Below are positions 46,424 through 57,339 of a stretch of DNA of 64,000 bases, piece after piece. Position numbers and translations under genes: made by a program. The stretch covers positions 27,966-91,965 of the forward strand of contig JAVSML010020426.1 of NCBI GenBank assembly GCA_038503035.1. The letters are read 5' to 3'. The notes beneath the pieces are model-generated. The model worked only from the letters and a program-made list of their open reading frames with translations. It was not told the DNA's origin and made no database searches. Position 1 is the stretch's first letter. Each line of letters opens with the position of its first letter. Source of the stretch: Crocodylus rhombifer. Lineage: Eukaryota > Chordata > Crocodylia > Crocodylidae.

Positions 46424-46565
46424 CTCAAACCTCTCTTGCTCTACCCTATGATGATCATCCAGCTGCTGCTCCAGATAAGTCAGGTTACGGAATTTTTCTA
46501 GGTAACTGCTGTACTGTTTCTGCAGTTCCTCCTCAATCTTCTCATATTCATCCATGAAAGCTGGG
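46424..46565 (-). CDS. CLUAP1: CLUAP1 (IFT38) coiled-coil exon
   Basis: CLUAP1/IFT38 is a subunit of the intraflagellar transport B complex and is needed to build cilia. This 142-bp exon reads, after completing a split Arg codon, '[18 protein letters not shown]', then '[19 protein letters not shown]' and 'EQERFE'. It closely matches the C-terminal coiled-coil half of vertebrate CLUAP1 as I remember it. The acceptor is CTCCAG at the 5' side and the donor GAG/GTAAGA at the 3' side. It enters with one base completing the codon left open by the exon at 47404-47537 and ends between codons. No stops or frameshifts are present. The heptad-like spacing of Leu, Tyr and Phe fits a coiled coil. Confidence 0.93.
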
Positions 46566-46919
46566 CTGGAGAGATCAGGGACAACAACATGGAAAATCAA
46601 ATCTATTTGTTGCTGCAGAACTCTGAAACATGTACTTGCATGCCATTGCATTTCTATTAGTCTAGTCCAAAGCATGGCTTTCCATTGTAAAGGCTCTATA
46701 AAACGGAATATAAGTAGACAACCAGTTTAATGTGGGCCTGATTAGGCTGACACATGAGTCCCCACCTCACCGACCCTTGTTGCATTGCACAAGTGTCCCC
46801 TGCTGCACCATACAGACCTCTGACCTGTTGTATAAAACCCTCTTGTTGCACCACGTAGCCCCCCCTATGAACTGGGTGAGCCTCCCCAATGTCATGTGGA
46901 ATTCCCAGATCCCTTAAAG

Positions 46920-47129
46920 CAGGTGTTGGCAATGGTTTTGGGTAGAGTGTCAAAAACACCTGCAACCTTGACTTGTAAGATGTTGCCATGCCAGGGGTAG
47001 ACAGTGGGGCAGCCATGAGGGGCCTGATCCTTGTTGTGGCAGCACAGCCCTGGCCCCTTCCCTGAGTGCCAAGCAAAATGCCTTCACGTGCCTCACTCTT
47101 GCACACCTTCGAGGAGTTTCCCAGCCCTG
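46920..47129. mobile_element. hAT-like MITE in CLUAP1 intron, perfect 8-bp TSD
   Basis: 210 bp beginning CAGGTGTTGGCAATGG and ending CCCAGCCCTG. CCTTAAAG flanks both ends (46912-46919 and 47130-47137). It lies in the 838-bp intron between two CLUAP1 exons and is non-coding. Confidence 0.8.
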
Positions 47130-47402
47130 CCTTAAAGGCCTGTGATCACCAGATCCTCAGCCCTACTAGTTGTGCCACTCTGTCACCAAAGGACGGTGAC
47201 AGGCATCAGAAGTTGGAGAAAGGATGGAAAACCTAGGGACTCTAGCAGCAGCAGTTAAAAGCAAATTGGGAGTGGCACCCTGACCAGGAGTCCCACAGGC
47301 TGCCAGCTGGCATGCTTCACTCTTCACTGTACTAGATATTAAGAATACAGGTTATCAACACCTAATCTTATTCTGCCATGAATAATCAGTACACAGTCTT
47401 TA

Positions 47403-47558
<156 letters not shown>

Positions 47559-47964
47559 TTAGTGGATGAGATGTAATTTGCTATGCTGTAATCTGACTCT
47601 GGACCTGATTCTGCACCTTGATTCACTACAAGTCATGTAACTAAAACCCCTCACATGTGATTGGACATAGGCTCCTGCATATTACAGTCTTGGTACAAAC
47701 ATCACGTACTTAGTAATTCACTGTCGTTCTCAATGACAGCATTAAAAAGGTCATTACTTGTTTTTCAAATCAAACCTCTAGCAGAACTTCAGAGACAATC
47801 CTGCTCTCCCATAACAGTTAGTTTGCCTGTTTTTCTCTTTCTATATTTTAGGATTAGTTACAGATTACAGTCTTATTCTACACGGCTGAGCACTTATACT
47901 GCAACTTTTGCTTATTCAGATGCAAAGTGTTGGAACCAAAGATGTCCCTGATTTATGCATTTTA

Positions 47965-48300
47965 CCCACGGTATTTACTTGAATATAAGAAAACGTTCTT
48001 ATAATTAGATTCTATATATGGAAGAATTATAAATGTATAAATTTTCCAGGTCTAGAATCTAATTATTGGAGGTTTGCCTTGAATTTGTTCCCCTCCCCCT
48101 GCTACATTTGGGAAAATATATCTGGGGTATCAGATATTACCCTTACCTTCTGCCCCCTACAACTTCCTTCCCCTGTAGTCCCCACCTCCTTACTGTCAGA
48201 CCCTGTTCTCCCTGAGCACATGGAAGTGGGGGGCAAATTTGAAAACACCTTGAAATAAATATGCCTGCAGTAATTTACTTAGGTAAATTACCCATAGACT
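47965..48300 (+). repeat. possible DNA-element left end
   Basis: ATTTACTTGAATATAAGA at about 47972 is the approximate inverse of TTGTATTCAAGTAAAT at about 54285-54300. The two could be the ends of one DNA element later filled by other insertions. Family unknown; the pairing could be coincidental or from two separate elements. Confidence 0.3.
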
Positions 48301-48819
48301 TAGGTCATCCAGAATTGATGCCTTTTACCTTACTTGAAAATGCTGTAAGCTTTAGCACAAGTACTCCATAAACACACTTTTATACAGCACTTTTGTATCC
48401 ACTTACGTATAGTAGAAACTATACACGAACTGCAGTGATGGGAAATAAGCATGAGATGGAAAACAAGTTGAAGAACAGAAATGAAAGTCTGGAGACAGAT
48501 GGAGTGTAGACAAAGGTGGAGAATAAAGGAAGAAAGAAGGTGCCAGTAGCAGCAACAGAAGAGGCAGCAATGATGACAGTGATGATGCCAGAAGGAAGAG
48601 AGGAGCACAGGAAAGTGGGAGACAGAGTGGGAGCAGAAGGAGAAGGTACATGGAGTGAGCAGCAGAGGACAGCAGGAACACAACAGCAAGTCAGCCCACA
48701 GGGAGTGGTGCAGTAGGAACACATGGAAGAGACACTGAGAACAGCTAGAGAGGAGTGGAGGTTGCAGATAAAGGCAACTTTAACTGGCAAAGGGACTGAC
48801 AATGGGGAGGCAGACAGGA

Positions 48820-49500
48820 TCAACAATGAATAGATATGATTCCCTAAAAAAGGTACTGTTTGAGATTTTGGAGCTGCCGGTGGAGCATCTCACCAGCCCG
48901 ATACCTTTCTTGAACCAAAAGACTTGGGAATTGACTTACTGGGATGAAAAAGGGTATGAGAACCTTTGGAAGAAATCTGCAGAGAAATGTGGAAAGGAGG
49001 AATTAAAAGGGATAAAACTCATAACAGAGAAAAATCAAGAGAAAGCATGATTATAGTTTGAATGTACATGGATTTGCTAGAAGCAAAAGACACAGAAAGA
49101 TGGATGGAAAAGTATGTCCAAAGGGCCATGTTCATAGAGAAAGTAAGGAATAAGTACAGTATCTGGACGGGATCTGGGAGGACACAACTAGTGTTACAAG
49201 TGGATGAGTGAAGCCCAGGTGGGGTGCTGGTTAGTGATCCGGATCAGGGCACACTGGGATTTTTTAATGTACCACAGGCAACCAAAATGGTGCAGCAAAT
49301 GCAAAAAGGTGGGGCACCTGTCTGCACACTATCCCCTCACAGTGTACTACAGATGTGAAGGGCACAGAGCAGCAGAGTACCAGGAGTCCCTAAAATGCAC
49401 TATTTGTAAGGGAGAGGGACACTTGTATCCATAAGTGCCACAAAGCCTTTGCAAGTGTAGTCAGACCCACTAAGGAACAGCAACACCAGGTGCAGGAGAG
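48820..49500 (+). pseudogene. Tx1/L1-type LINE ORF1 remnant with zinc knuckles
   Basis: Plus-strand fragments of a retrotransposon ORF1, an RNA-binding protein. The C-terminal part at 49270-49450 has three consecutive CCHC-like knuckles: 'WCSKCKKVGHLSAHYP' (last Cys replaced), 'YYRCEGHRAAEY' (degraded) and 'CTICKGEGHLYP.CHK' (a stop inside). The upstream segment ('DSLKKVLFEILELPVEHL' near 48840) fits the RRM-like region of Tx1-type ORF1 only loosely. Several stops and frame breaks make it a pseudogene. ORF2 remnants follow about 0.6 kb downstream. Confidence 0.65.
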
Positions 49501-50074
49501 GAGGAGTTGGACACTGAGACAGAAATGCCGGAAGAAACCCCCCAAGAGGGTGAAACAGAGGAGGGGGGCAAAATTTCTGTGACTGAGGTAGTACAGCAAG
49601 AGATAAGAGATGGACTGGAAGGGAAGGTGGGAATAGCAAACAGCTCATACATGAAGGTGGGGTAGGGAAGAAAGAAGGCCCTCTACAGACAACAGAAGTA
49701 GAGACGGAGCAAGAAAAGAACAAAAGAGACAGGCTGGGAAGAGAAAGAAAAAATGCAGCGGGCTGAAGACCAGGAAGAAGAAACCTGATAATGAAGGAGA
49801 TGAGTCAGAGGAAGAGCCACTGACACCTCTGGGCTCCAATCCAGACTGGAGCCCAGAAGGTGGGAAGTAGTGGGGAGGCAGGAATATGCAAGCCTTCCTA
49901 AATGCAAAACCAATCTGGCAGCTTACAAAGGCTATAGGAATGCGAGTGAGGGAAGGAGAGGGGTTGACCACCCTGAGCAGTAGCACAGACAGATCTTAAA
50001 AGGACAGGCACGCTCAGCAGAAAGCAAGCACAGACAAACCTTAAAGGGACAGGAGCATGTATTTTAAAACAAGC

Positions 50075-52075
50075 ACAAATGGCATTGACAATAGTTTTGC
50101 TTACCATCAGGAGTATCTTAACAAGGAAAAGATGGAAACAGATTGAACCAGTGTTGTACCAAGTAAGGACAGACATAATCTGCCTATAAGAAGACTGTGG
50201 TATACCGGGGAGAGGGATTTTAAATATTTTGAGAAAAGGTGAAGATGGGGACCATCTTGCGGTCAGGGACAAAAGAGAACAAGGCAGCAGGGATAGCAAT
50301 ATTATTCAAGAACCCAAAGTTGAAGGCAAAGCAGGTCGAAGTCAGCAGCGGCAGATTGCAGTGAACAATACTATCAGTCAGGGGAACACAATTAGAAATT
50401 TTCAATATATATGCGCCACCAGAGGGTGAGGAAAGGAATGTATTGCTAGAGGTCTACATAGGCACATGAAGATTGCGCATAATAGCAATAGATTTCAATT
50501 ATATAATCAAAGTGGGTGACTGAACAGGGGAAGGAGGAAAGAGCTTTAGACATCTCCTCCAGACTGTTGACATATATAACAAAAGAAGAGTTGCTAGGAG
50601 ATGTGTGGGCAGGGGAGAAAGTTTTCACTAGAACAGACCCTAGTGGAAAGAAACAATCAAGAATTGACTTTGTGCCTGTATTAAAAGAAGTAGAAATAAA
50701 GAAGAAAGAAACCATACATGTGGCTTTTAGTGATCACCAGATGCTGAAGGTGGAAATGAGTCTTGGTAAGAGCCCCATGAGAGGGAAGAGACTGTGGAAG
50801 TTAAATATGCAGATGTTACAAGATGAAGAGATATGTCAAGCATACACATGACAGTATGAAGGGTGGCGAACACTGAAGAAATATTTCGGGAGTACCAGAG
50901 AACCGTGAATGGTGATAAAGAGGAGGACAGGAGAATTCTTCAGGAAGGAACACTGAAGATGCATGGGGAAAAGAAAAGACTTGCTAAGAGAGCTGCAAAG
51001 AAAGATGCAGGAGCTGCTAAAGGAAGCTGCAGAAGGAAGACAGGTATCAGAAGAGCTAGAAGAAAGAAACAAGGCAAGAGTTAGAAACCTGGCTTAAAAG
51101 AAAGATGAGAGAGAAAATGTTCTTAGCACAAGCACCCTCCATGGGAGAAAATGAAGAGTGGTTCCAATATTTTTTCGCCAGATGGCAAAAGGACAGCTTA
51201 AAGCAGTGTGGGAAGAAGTTGGTACTGGGTGGAAACACACAAGGAGGTATTGGAGGCAACGAGAAGATTTTATGAACAGCTATAACAGAAGAAGAAAACA
51301 GACTGGAAGAAGATGAAGGATTTCTTGGAAAAGATTGAAGAGAAAGTAGAGGAGGAAGCAAAGTAGATGGAAGAAAAGATAAGCTTAAAGAAGTGGAGGA
51401 GCGTTTAAAAACGTTTAAAACAGGGATATCACCAGGAGCAAATGGACAGCCTATAGAAGTATGAGAAGTTTTGGGCATGGGTAGGGAGGGGTATAGTGGA
51501 AGTGTTCAAGGAAATAGAGGAAACTGGAGAGACAGGGAAAGCTTTTACAAGAGGTGTTGTGATTTTCAAGAAAGTGAAGAAGGAACTCCTGAAAAGTGGA
51601 GACCGATTACACTCCTTCATATGGATTATAAATTAATGGCCAAGATGCTGGCTTTGAGAATGAGAAAAAACCTCTAGAAGATAATACATGAAGACCTAGT
51701 ATGAACAGTACCAGGTAAAAGGATCTCTGAATCAATAAAAGATACGATGTCCCACATCCAAGAGAGGAAAACAAACACAGTTATAGCAAACCTAGATTTA
51801 GAAAAAACATATGACAGAGTAGATCATGATTACATACTCAAGGTGCTAGGAAAAACGGGGTTCCCAGAGAAATGTATATGTTTTGGATAAAGTTACTGTA
51901 TAGAAAAGCAGAGTCAAGTCCAAATTAATGGATATCTAAGCAGGGCCTTTAAAATCCATACAGGGGTGAGACAAGGGTTCTTCCTGTGGCCACTACTGTT
52001 TGTGTGTGGCATGCAACCATTAGCACAAAGAATAAGAAAACACAAAGTAAAGATACGTGTTGGAGTAGCTTGTCA
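50075..52075 (+). pseudogene. Tx1-type LINE ORF2 remnant: endonuclease and RT N-terminal half
   Basis: Broken-frame plus-strand translation shows the endonuclease start ('RSILTRKRWKQIEPVLYQV', 'DIICL' near 50170), its end ('KKQSRIDFVPVL', 'FSDHQMLKVEM' near 50740) and the first RT blocks: 'TPEKWRPITLLHMDYKLMAK' near 51590, 'ANLDLEKTYDRVDHDYI' near 51785, 'GVRQGFFLWPLLFVCGM' near 51965 and 'PLAQRIRK' near 52018. This is the pattern of Tx1/L1-clade LINEs known from frogs and fish. The palm catalytic motif that should follow is absent: sequence similarity stops near 52075. Stops are frequent. Confidence 0.75.
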
Positions 52076-52932
52076 TATTTTATGCTTTAAAGTTGTACCT
52101 ATTTACAAAGTAGTGAATTACAGTATTGTTTAAAGTTTACTTTTATTTTCAGCCTTATAAATTCTGTATAGCCTCACTATTATCTGAATTGTTCATTTTG
52201 CTGGTGTCTGCAATATCAGCTGGCCTTACCTCTTGCAAGCCTTGAGCTTGCTCGCATGATGTTTCTTTCCTTTTCTATTACTATGAGAAGTTTTTCTAAC
52301 ACAACATGGTAATAATTTTGTTACCAGTTCAAATTAACTGAACTTGACACCAACCAGCTGAATCAGAGGGATGAAATGATTGGATATGTTAATGAAAGGT
52401 GATAAGGGAGACCAATGGACAATGCCTAAAGTCAGGCACTGGAAAAAGGCCAAATTAAGAGGTGTGCTCATGATAGGTCTGTTGAACAAAGGGATATGAT
52501 GACAGGATAACATATGGACAATATGTTGACTGAAGAGAGACCAATCTGGAAGCAAGGAGTCAAAGGTGTAAAGTTAAAGAAAAGCATAAAAGCATGAAAG
52601 TTAAGTATGTTGTTGTCATCACTGTCATCATAATTCCAGCTTTCAACACCTGTCTGCACCATACCAGCCACCAACATACCCTTTGCTTCAGTAACTGAGT
52701 AGCCGTCTTTTCTGTTGAGCAAAGCAACATCTGGGATTGGGTGAGATTACTGTACTGAACGTTTTTTCTCTCTCTGAATATAGAAGCTGCTAAGATAATA
52801 CTTGTTGTACTAATAAAATTAAACTTTGATTTTAGGACACTGAGTTGTCTGTTTTCATATTTCGCATTCCATTTAAGGGTTAATTGTGTTTTAACAATCC
52901 CTAAGCACCATGTGGTAGACAGTGGTGCTAAG
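52076..52932. other. unclassified insert in the Tx1-type LINE
   Basis: Sequence between the RT half and the C-terminal part of the LINE. It does not translate to LINE protein and no termini were found. It replaces the segment that would carry the catalytic YADD-type motif. Confidence 0.4.
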
Positions 52933-53425
52933 TAGGGGTGTTCAAAGTGGGCCCTATTCAATCTGGATTCAGCCCAAATCAGGGACACTGATTTGATTCG
53001 TTGATTCAGATCACTGTCTCTGATTTAATTCGGCTGAATCTGAAGATTTGATGCTGATTCGAAGAATCAGCAATTTGGCCACAGACACAGCTTTAAAAGT
53101 TTTTTCTACATACCTTGAGGTAGCAGGTACATCTCGTGATCGCTGCAATGCTGGGGCACACAGGAGCATGGGGGCGGGGGGGTGGAGCCATCCAAGTGCT
53201 TGGCAGCAAACCTGAAAGTGGACTGGAAGTACTTCTGATCCACTTCTGGGTCTGCCAGGGAACACGATGCCCCCCTCCCCCCATGTTCCCCTGGCTCAGT
53301 GGTCGGCCACAGGGGGACCCCGGGTGCCCCCCCCAGCCACAGGAGGCACCAGTCACCAAGCCAGGGGGATGTGGGGGGGGAGGGCTGTGCGTTCCCCAGC
53401 GGACCCAAAAGTGGACTGGAAATGC
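52933..53425. mobile_element. truncated foldback hAT element
   Basis: It starts TAGGGGTGTTCAAAG and follows the left arm and centre of the element at 9089-9889, including CACAGACACAGCTTTA (53085-53100), TTTTTTCTACATACCTTGAG and the CTTGGCAGCAAACCTG hairpin region. The right arm is missing: similarity ends near 53425, where Tx1-type LINE sequence resumes. Confidence 0.75.
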
Positions 53426-53439
53426 TTATGGCAGGTAAA

Positions 53440-54230
53440 CAACTAAAAGGCAAAATTGCTGACCTAACAAGGATGGCTGTAAGAAATATCTTGCCGGTGA
53501 GAGAGGAGAGAGGTGCAGCACAGATGGGGCTTGACGAGCTCATCAGGGTGTGCAAGGGAGAGGTGCAGGGAAGAAGAAACAGTGGGACATGTTTTGGGAG
53601 TGTACATATGCAAAAGGAGTATAGAAAAGGATCCACCACTTTCTAAGCATCACCAAAAAAACCTGTCATGAGCACAGGAGATAGTATTATATGGATTCAT
53701 ATCAAAGAGATGGGAGGAAATGTTATTATGGATTTTATTAGCATGTGTTAAAACTAGTTTACAGAAAGTAAGAAACCTCTGGGTGTTTAAAGGGTTAGCT
53801 TTCACTGAAAGTGTGCGCCAGAAACTGGGGCTGCATGAACTGAAATACTACACTGACTGGGACAAGAAATAGATTGGGGAGGAAGAGGCAGAGAAGAAGC
53901 AGAGGAAAAAGATTTGGACACACTTGTTTCACTAAATCAGCAGAGAAAACTGATGGGAGGGGCGGAGAGTTTCAGAAGATTACTGGGGTTAATAGTTTTT
54001 CCATGGGATTCTGTATGAAGAAAAAGATATCTGTAAGAGTTTTGTTTTCGTGGGAAGTTGATGTATGTTTTTAAAGGGTTTAATATATATAGTTGTATGT
54101 TTTGGATATGTAATTGTTTCTGTGCTATAAGTCTTGGTAAAACAAGGATGCTTAATACGTATAGCTTTGTAAGTGTAGGGTGATAAGTGTGTTTTTAATA
54201 CCATTTGTTTTAAAAAAAGGAAAAAAGGTT
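53440..54230 (+). pseudogene. Tx1-type LINE ORF2 C-terminal remnant and 3' end
   Basis: The plus-strand open stretch 53426-53646 and following broken frames resemble the C-terminal part of Tx1-type ORF2: 'GLDELIRVCKG' near 53530, a 'TCFGSVHMQKEY' block near 53590 (in place of the usual HxFxxC block), 'IIMDFISMC' near 53730 and 'KKPLGV' near 53775. The 3' UTR with T-rich sequence follows to about 54230. It is the third piece of the element that starts near 48820. Confidence 0.6.
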
Positions 54231-55442
54231 CCCATCAGTTTGTTTCTCCAATATGGGCCATGTGATGGGGGGGGGGACCTTGTCTTGTATTCAAGTAAAT
54301 GTGGTAGTTAAAATTGTATCTGCATTTTCAACTGGAAAGTAGGTTTGTCACTTCTTGTCTCAAACAGTTGCTGAGTAAAGCTTTGAATTTTTGAACAACT
54401 GTCAAAGGTCACTCCAAAGGGTCTATAGTTCAGTGGTAGATGAAGTGATTTTTAGATAAAACGTTATAAAGTTCTTTAGGACAAAAAAAAGCATTCTTTT
54501 TAGGCTGTAGGCTGGAGTGACTCAGTTCAGGTTAGAGACGGAAGGTGGGCAAGTGCTAGGATGCAGCCTCTGCTGCTGCTTTTCCACCCAGTGGCACAGG
54601 GCGCACACAGCTGAAGCACCCCAGAGCTGACTGCAACTGAGTGTGCAAGTCTGCAGGCTGAATCCAATGGCTCTGCAGACTGGATCCAGCCTGTAGACTA
54701 CAAGTTGCTGACCCCTGATTTAGGAGCTGTCTACACTAAAAGCTCTATTATAACAATTGCAAGATATAACTTCTTCTGAATGTACTAAAACAGGATCTCA
54801 GAATATACTAAACAATTCAAGGAGTCGCTGTTCACTAAACCCTGCGAGTGGTTGCACCTTAAGTATCCACTGAGCTTTTGGTGGGTTTCTTCTTATATAC
54901 ATAAAGAAGTAAATTTGCATTCTAATACACAGCAGGCTAAAGCCCAGACTGACACTGTTGTAACATATCATGAACCTGTGAGGCTCTATTTTTAATAGTA
55001 TATATTCAATAAGTATTTATCTGAAGACACGATCCAAGTGCTTTTCTATTTCCATTTGCCTTTCATGCAACATAAAAAAATAAATAGAAATTTTGTTCAG
55101 ATGAAGAAAATGAAGCATTATGCCTAAGATTTTAAATATGTTTTTCAAATGAAGAATTTAAAAAAAGCCCACAATGAGCTAATAATCAACGACTCTATCA
55201 CTTAAGAAAGACTTGCAGAATTCTACTCACGTACTTATCTAAAAAGAATCATCTATTATTTTTGAAAGGTGAGAAGAACAGTTTGATTTCCCTATCTCAT
55301 CATTCCCATTATCATCGTGTCTGAGTTGACTTTGTGCCTGTCCAAGTAAATTTTCATGACAGTTTTCAAGACTAATAACACTTATATGCAGTTATCACAA
55401 GTTTACCAGGTCATTAGAACCAGCTATTATTCAGTCTCTCTG
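54231..55442. other. CLUAP1 intron sequence with a hAT-like right end
   Basis: AT-rich intronic sequence. At about 54480-54715 a GC-richer block ends with TTGCTGACCCCTG, whose complement is a hAT-type terminus. Its left end was not identified. Confidence 0.45.
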
Positions 55443-55621
55443 GCCAAATCCACACGAGACACCAACTGCACAGTCATGTAGTAGTCCCCGCACAGTTGCC
55501 TGTGATGCTTACTGTGCAACTTACTATTGTGTAGTAGTGTTGCATCACGGTTTATGCCTGGTGATGCTACTGTGCAGTAGCAACGAGGTACTTCATAGTA
55601 AGCATCTCATGTAGACACAGC
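55443..55621. mobile_element. MITE with 5-bp TSD (TCTACATGAG family)
   Basis: 179 bp. It starts GCCAAATCCACACGAGAC and ends with the complement of GCTGTGTCTACATGAG. CTCTG lies on both sides (55438-55442 and 55622-55626). The interior has ACTGCACAGT-type motifs in both directions. Same family as 15454-15701. Confidence 0.75.
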
Positions 55622-55626
55622 CTCTG

Positions 55627-57335
55627 AGTACTCCCTGAAGCCAGCCCCAGTGGTAATTTTTTTATCAGGGCAAGACTTACGGCTTTTGACTCCAAGACAA
55701 GGCCTTTAGGTCAGAGCATCCCTCTAAGCCTCCATGATGCTACTAGTGAGCCCACATTATCTCAGCTTTTAAAGCTAGATTTACCTTTTAAGGGAAGTAA
55801 TGCAACCAAGAGCACATTATAATAATGCAGGCAACCTTTCCACAACAAACCAGAACTTCCTGATTCTGATGAAATACTGAATGCAGAGTTGTTAGGTCAA
55901 AATAGCCAAACCAAGATTAAGACAGAGTTCAGACCAAAAAGAGCAATAGGTCTAACCACCTGTGCTCCTCTGGAATCCACATGGTCTCTCTGTTCCTCTT
56001 TCTCTGTCTTTTTTCTGTCATTTGCTGTATTAAAAAAATAAACAAATATGTCATGCCAACTGGTTACTCTTTGCCACAGCTGTTAAAAGTTAATCTCTGT
56101 TTGCTGAGGCTTCTGTTCTCTTCATCCAGGTTTTCACTCCTTGAATGTACAGCCCCATTTCATTCTGGGTGGCCCATTTCATAGCAAGCTGGAAGCTACA
56201 TGCACTTTCCCGTGCACCATGCTCCCCTAGTCCAAGATAAAAGTTAATTTTATCAACCCTAATGCACAGCAAAACATAGGAATGTGAGAAAATTGAAGCA
56301 TGTCATGACTGAAGCACGCTTCCTGCTTTGAGCAGGAGGTTGGACTACATGACCTCCTGAGGTCTCTTCCAGTGCCAATTTCCTAAGAGTCTATGATCAT
56401 AAAAATATTCCAAACAATCCCACATCACTCATAGCAATATATTATGGCATAAAGATATGACTCTTAATCTTGCAAATATAGGTACTTTCTGCCAGGCATC
56501 CAGGTTTGGCCTAGCTTTGTGCAAGTATGCATGTGTGTGTGCAAAGCAGATGGAAGGGAGAAAGAGTTGTACATCTCTTCCATTGCCCATATAATGAACA
56601 TGAACTTCAGTCTGTTCACAGAGGGGAATGAAGCAACTGTTTCCTCCCTGTTCCCCTGGGGGAAAAAATGCCCAGAGCGAGATGGGTAAAGGCAGGCAGA
56701 AGCAAGTCCACAGCTCTGTCCCTTCTCTTGCCTACAAACTTTCCAGAGCTTGCTGAACATGCAGTGCTCAGGGAGGCAGCTGGTCTCTCTTCAGCAAGTT
56801 ACTACATAGTGCTCCCCTTGCAGAATTGGAGTTGTACACTGCCCCTTGCTATAAGCTATGCCAAAATGATCCCATCTAATCCAAGAATGGTCTTAAGATT
56901 CCTTAAGATCCCCCACCCTAAGTCCCCATCGTGAGGCTAGGCTGGTATTACGCTGTGTTGCCATGCACCGCTTTGGACTCCCATGCATCACTTCAGGCCA
57001 CATGGGAGCAGATGGAGCAACTGGCATAGCTCCTGCCCAACTCAGCCACAAACCAGGGACTTAGGGTCCAGCAGAAGCCACTCCAAGGTCAGGCAAGAGG
57101 CACGCCAGCCTCTCCAGCTGCACTGATGTAGTGAGGCCCAAAGCAGTGTGTGGGAACACAGAGCGGCACGGTGTTAGCAGTGCTGCACCCCTACCCAGCC
57201 CTGGCCACCAGAGCCTGAATAACCTGTGGCTGCAGTGTAGATGTCCTGTATGGATCTGCTAGACAGTGTCTACCCCTCATTGTAACTAAGGGTTCCCACA
57301 AAAGTCCTCTGGGGAGAAATTGGTTCTCACCATTG
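55627..57335. other. CLUAP1 intron; CR1 tail at 56320-56400
   Basis: Mostly unclassified. At 56320-56400 a plus-strand CR1 3' end is present (GAGCAGGAGGTTGGACTACA, GACCTCCTGAGGTCTCTTCC and a final TCTATGATCATA tail). A GC-rich stretch at 56930-57250 has no recognised content. Confidence 0.55.
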
Positions 57336-57339
57336 TGAA

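Noticed and set aside
48330..48826. Minus-strand frames rich in Leu, Ser, Cys and His
   Set aside because: They are the antisense of a purine-rich tract beside the LINE remnant; low complexity and no domain.
49390..49986. Minus-strand Ser/Pro/Leu-rich frames
   Set aside because: Antisense of the purine-rich segment between Tx1 ORF1 and ORF2; no independent support.
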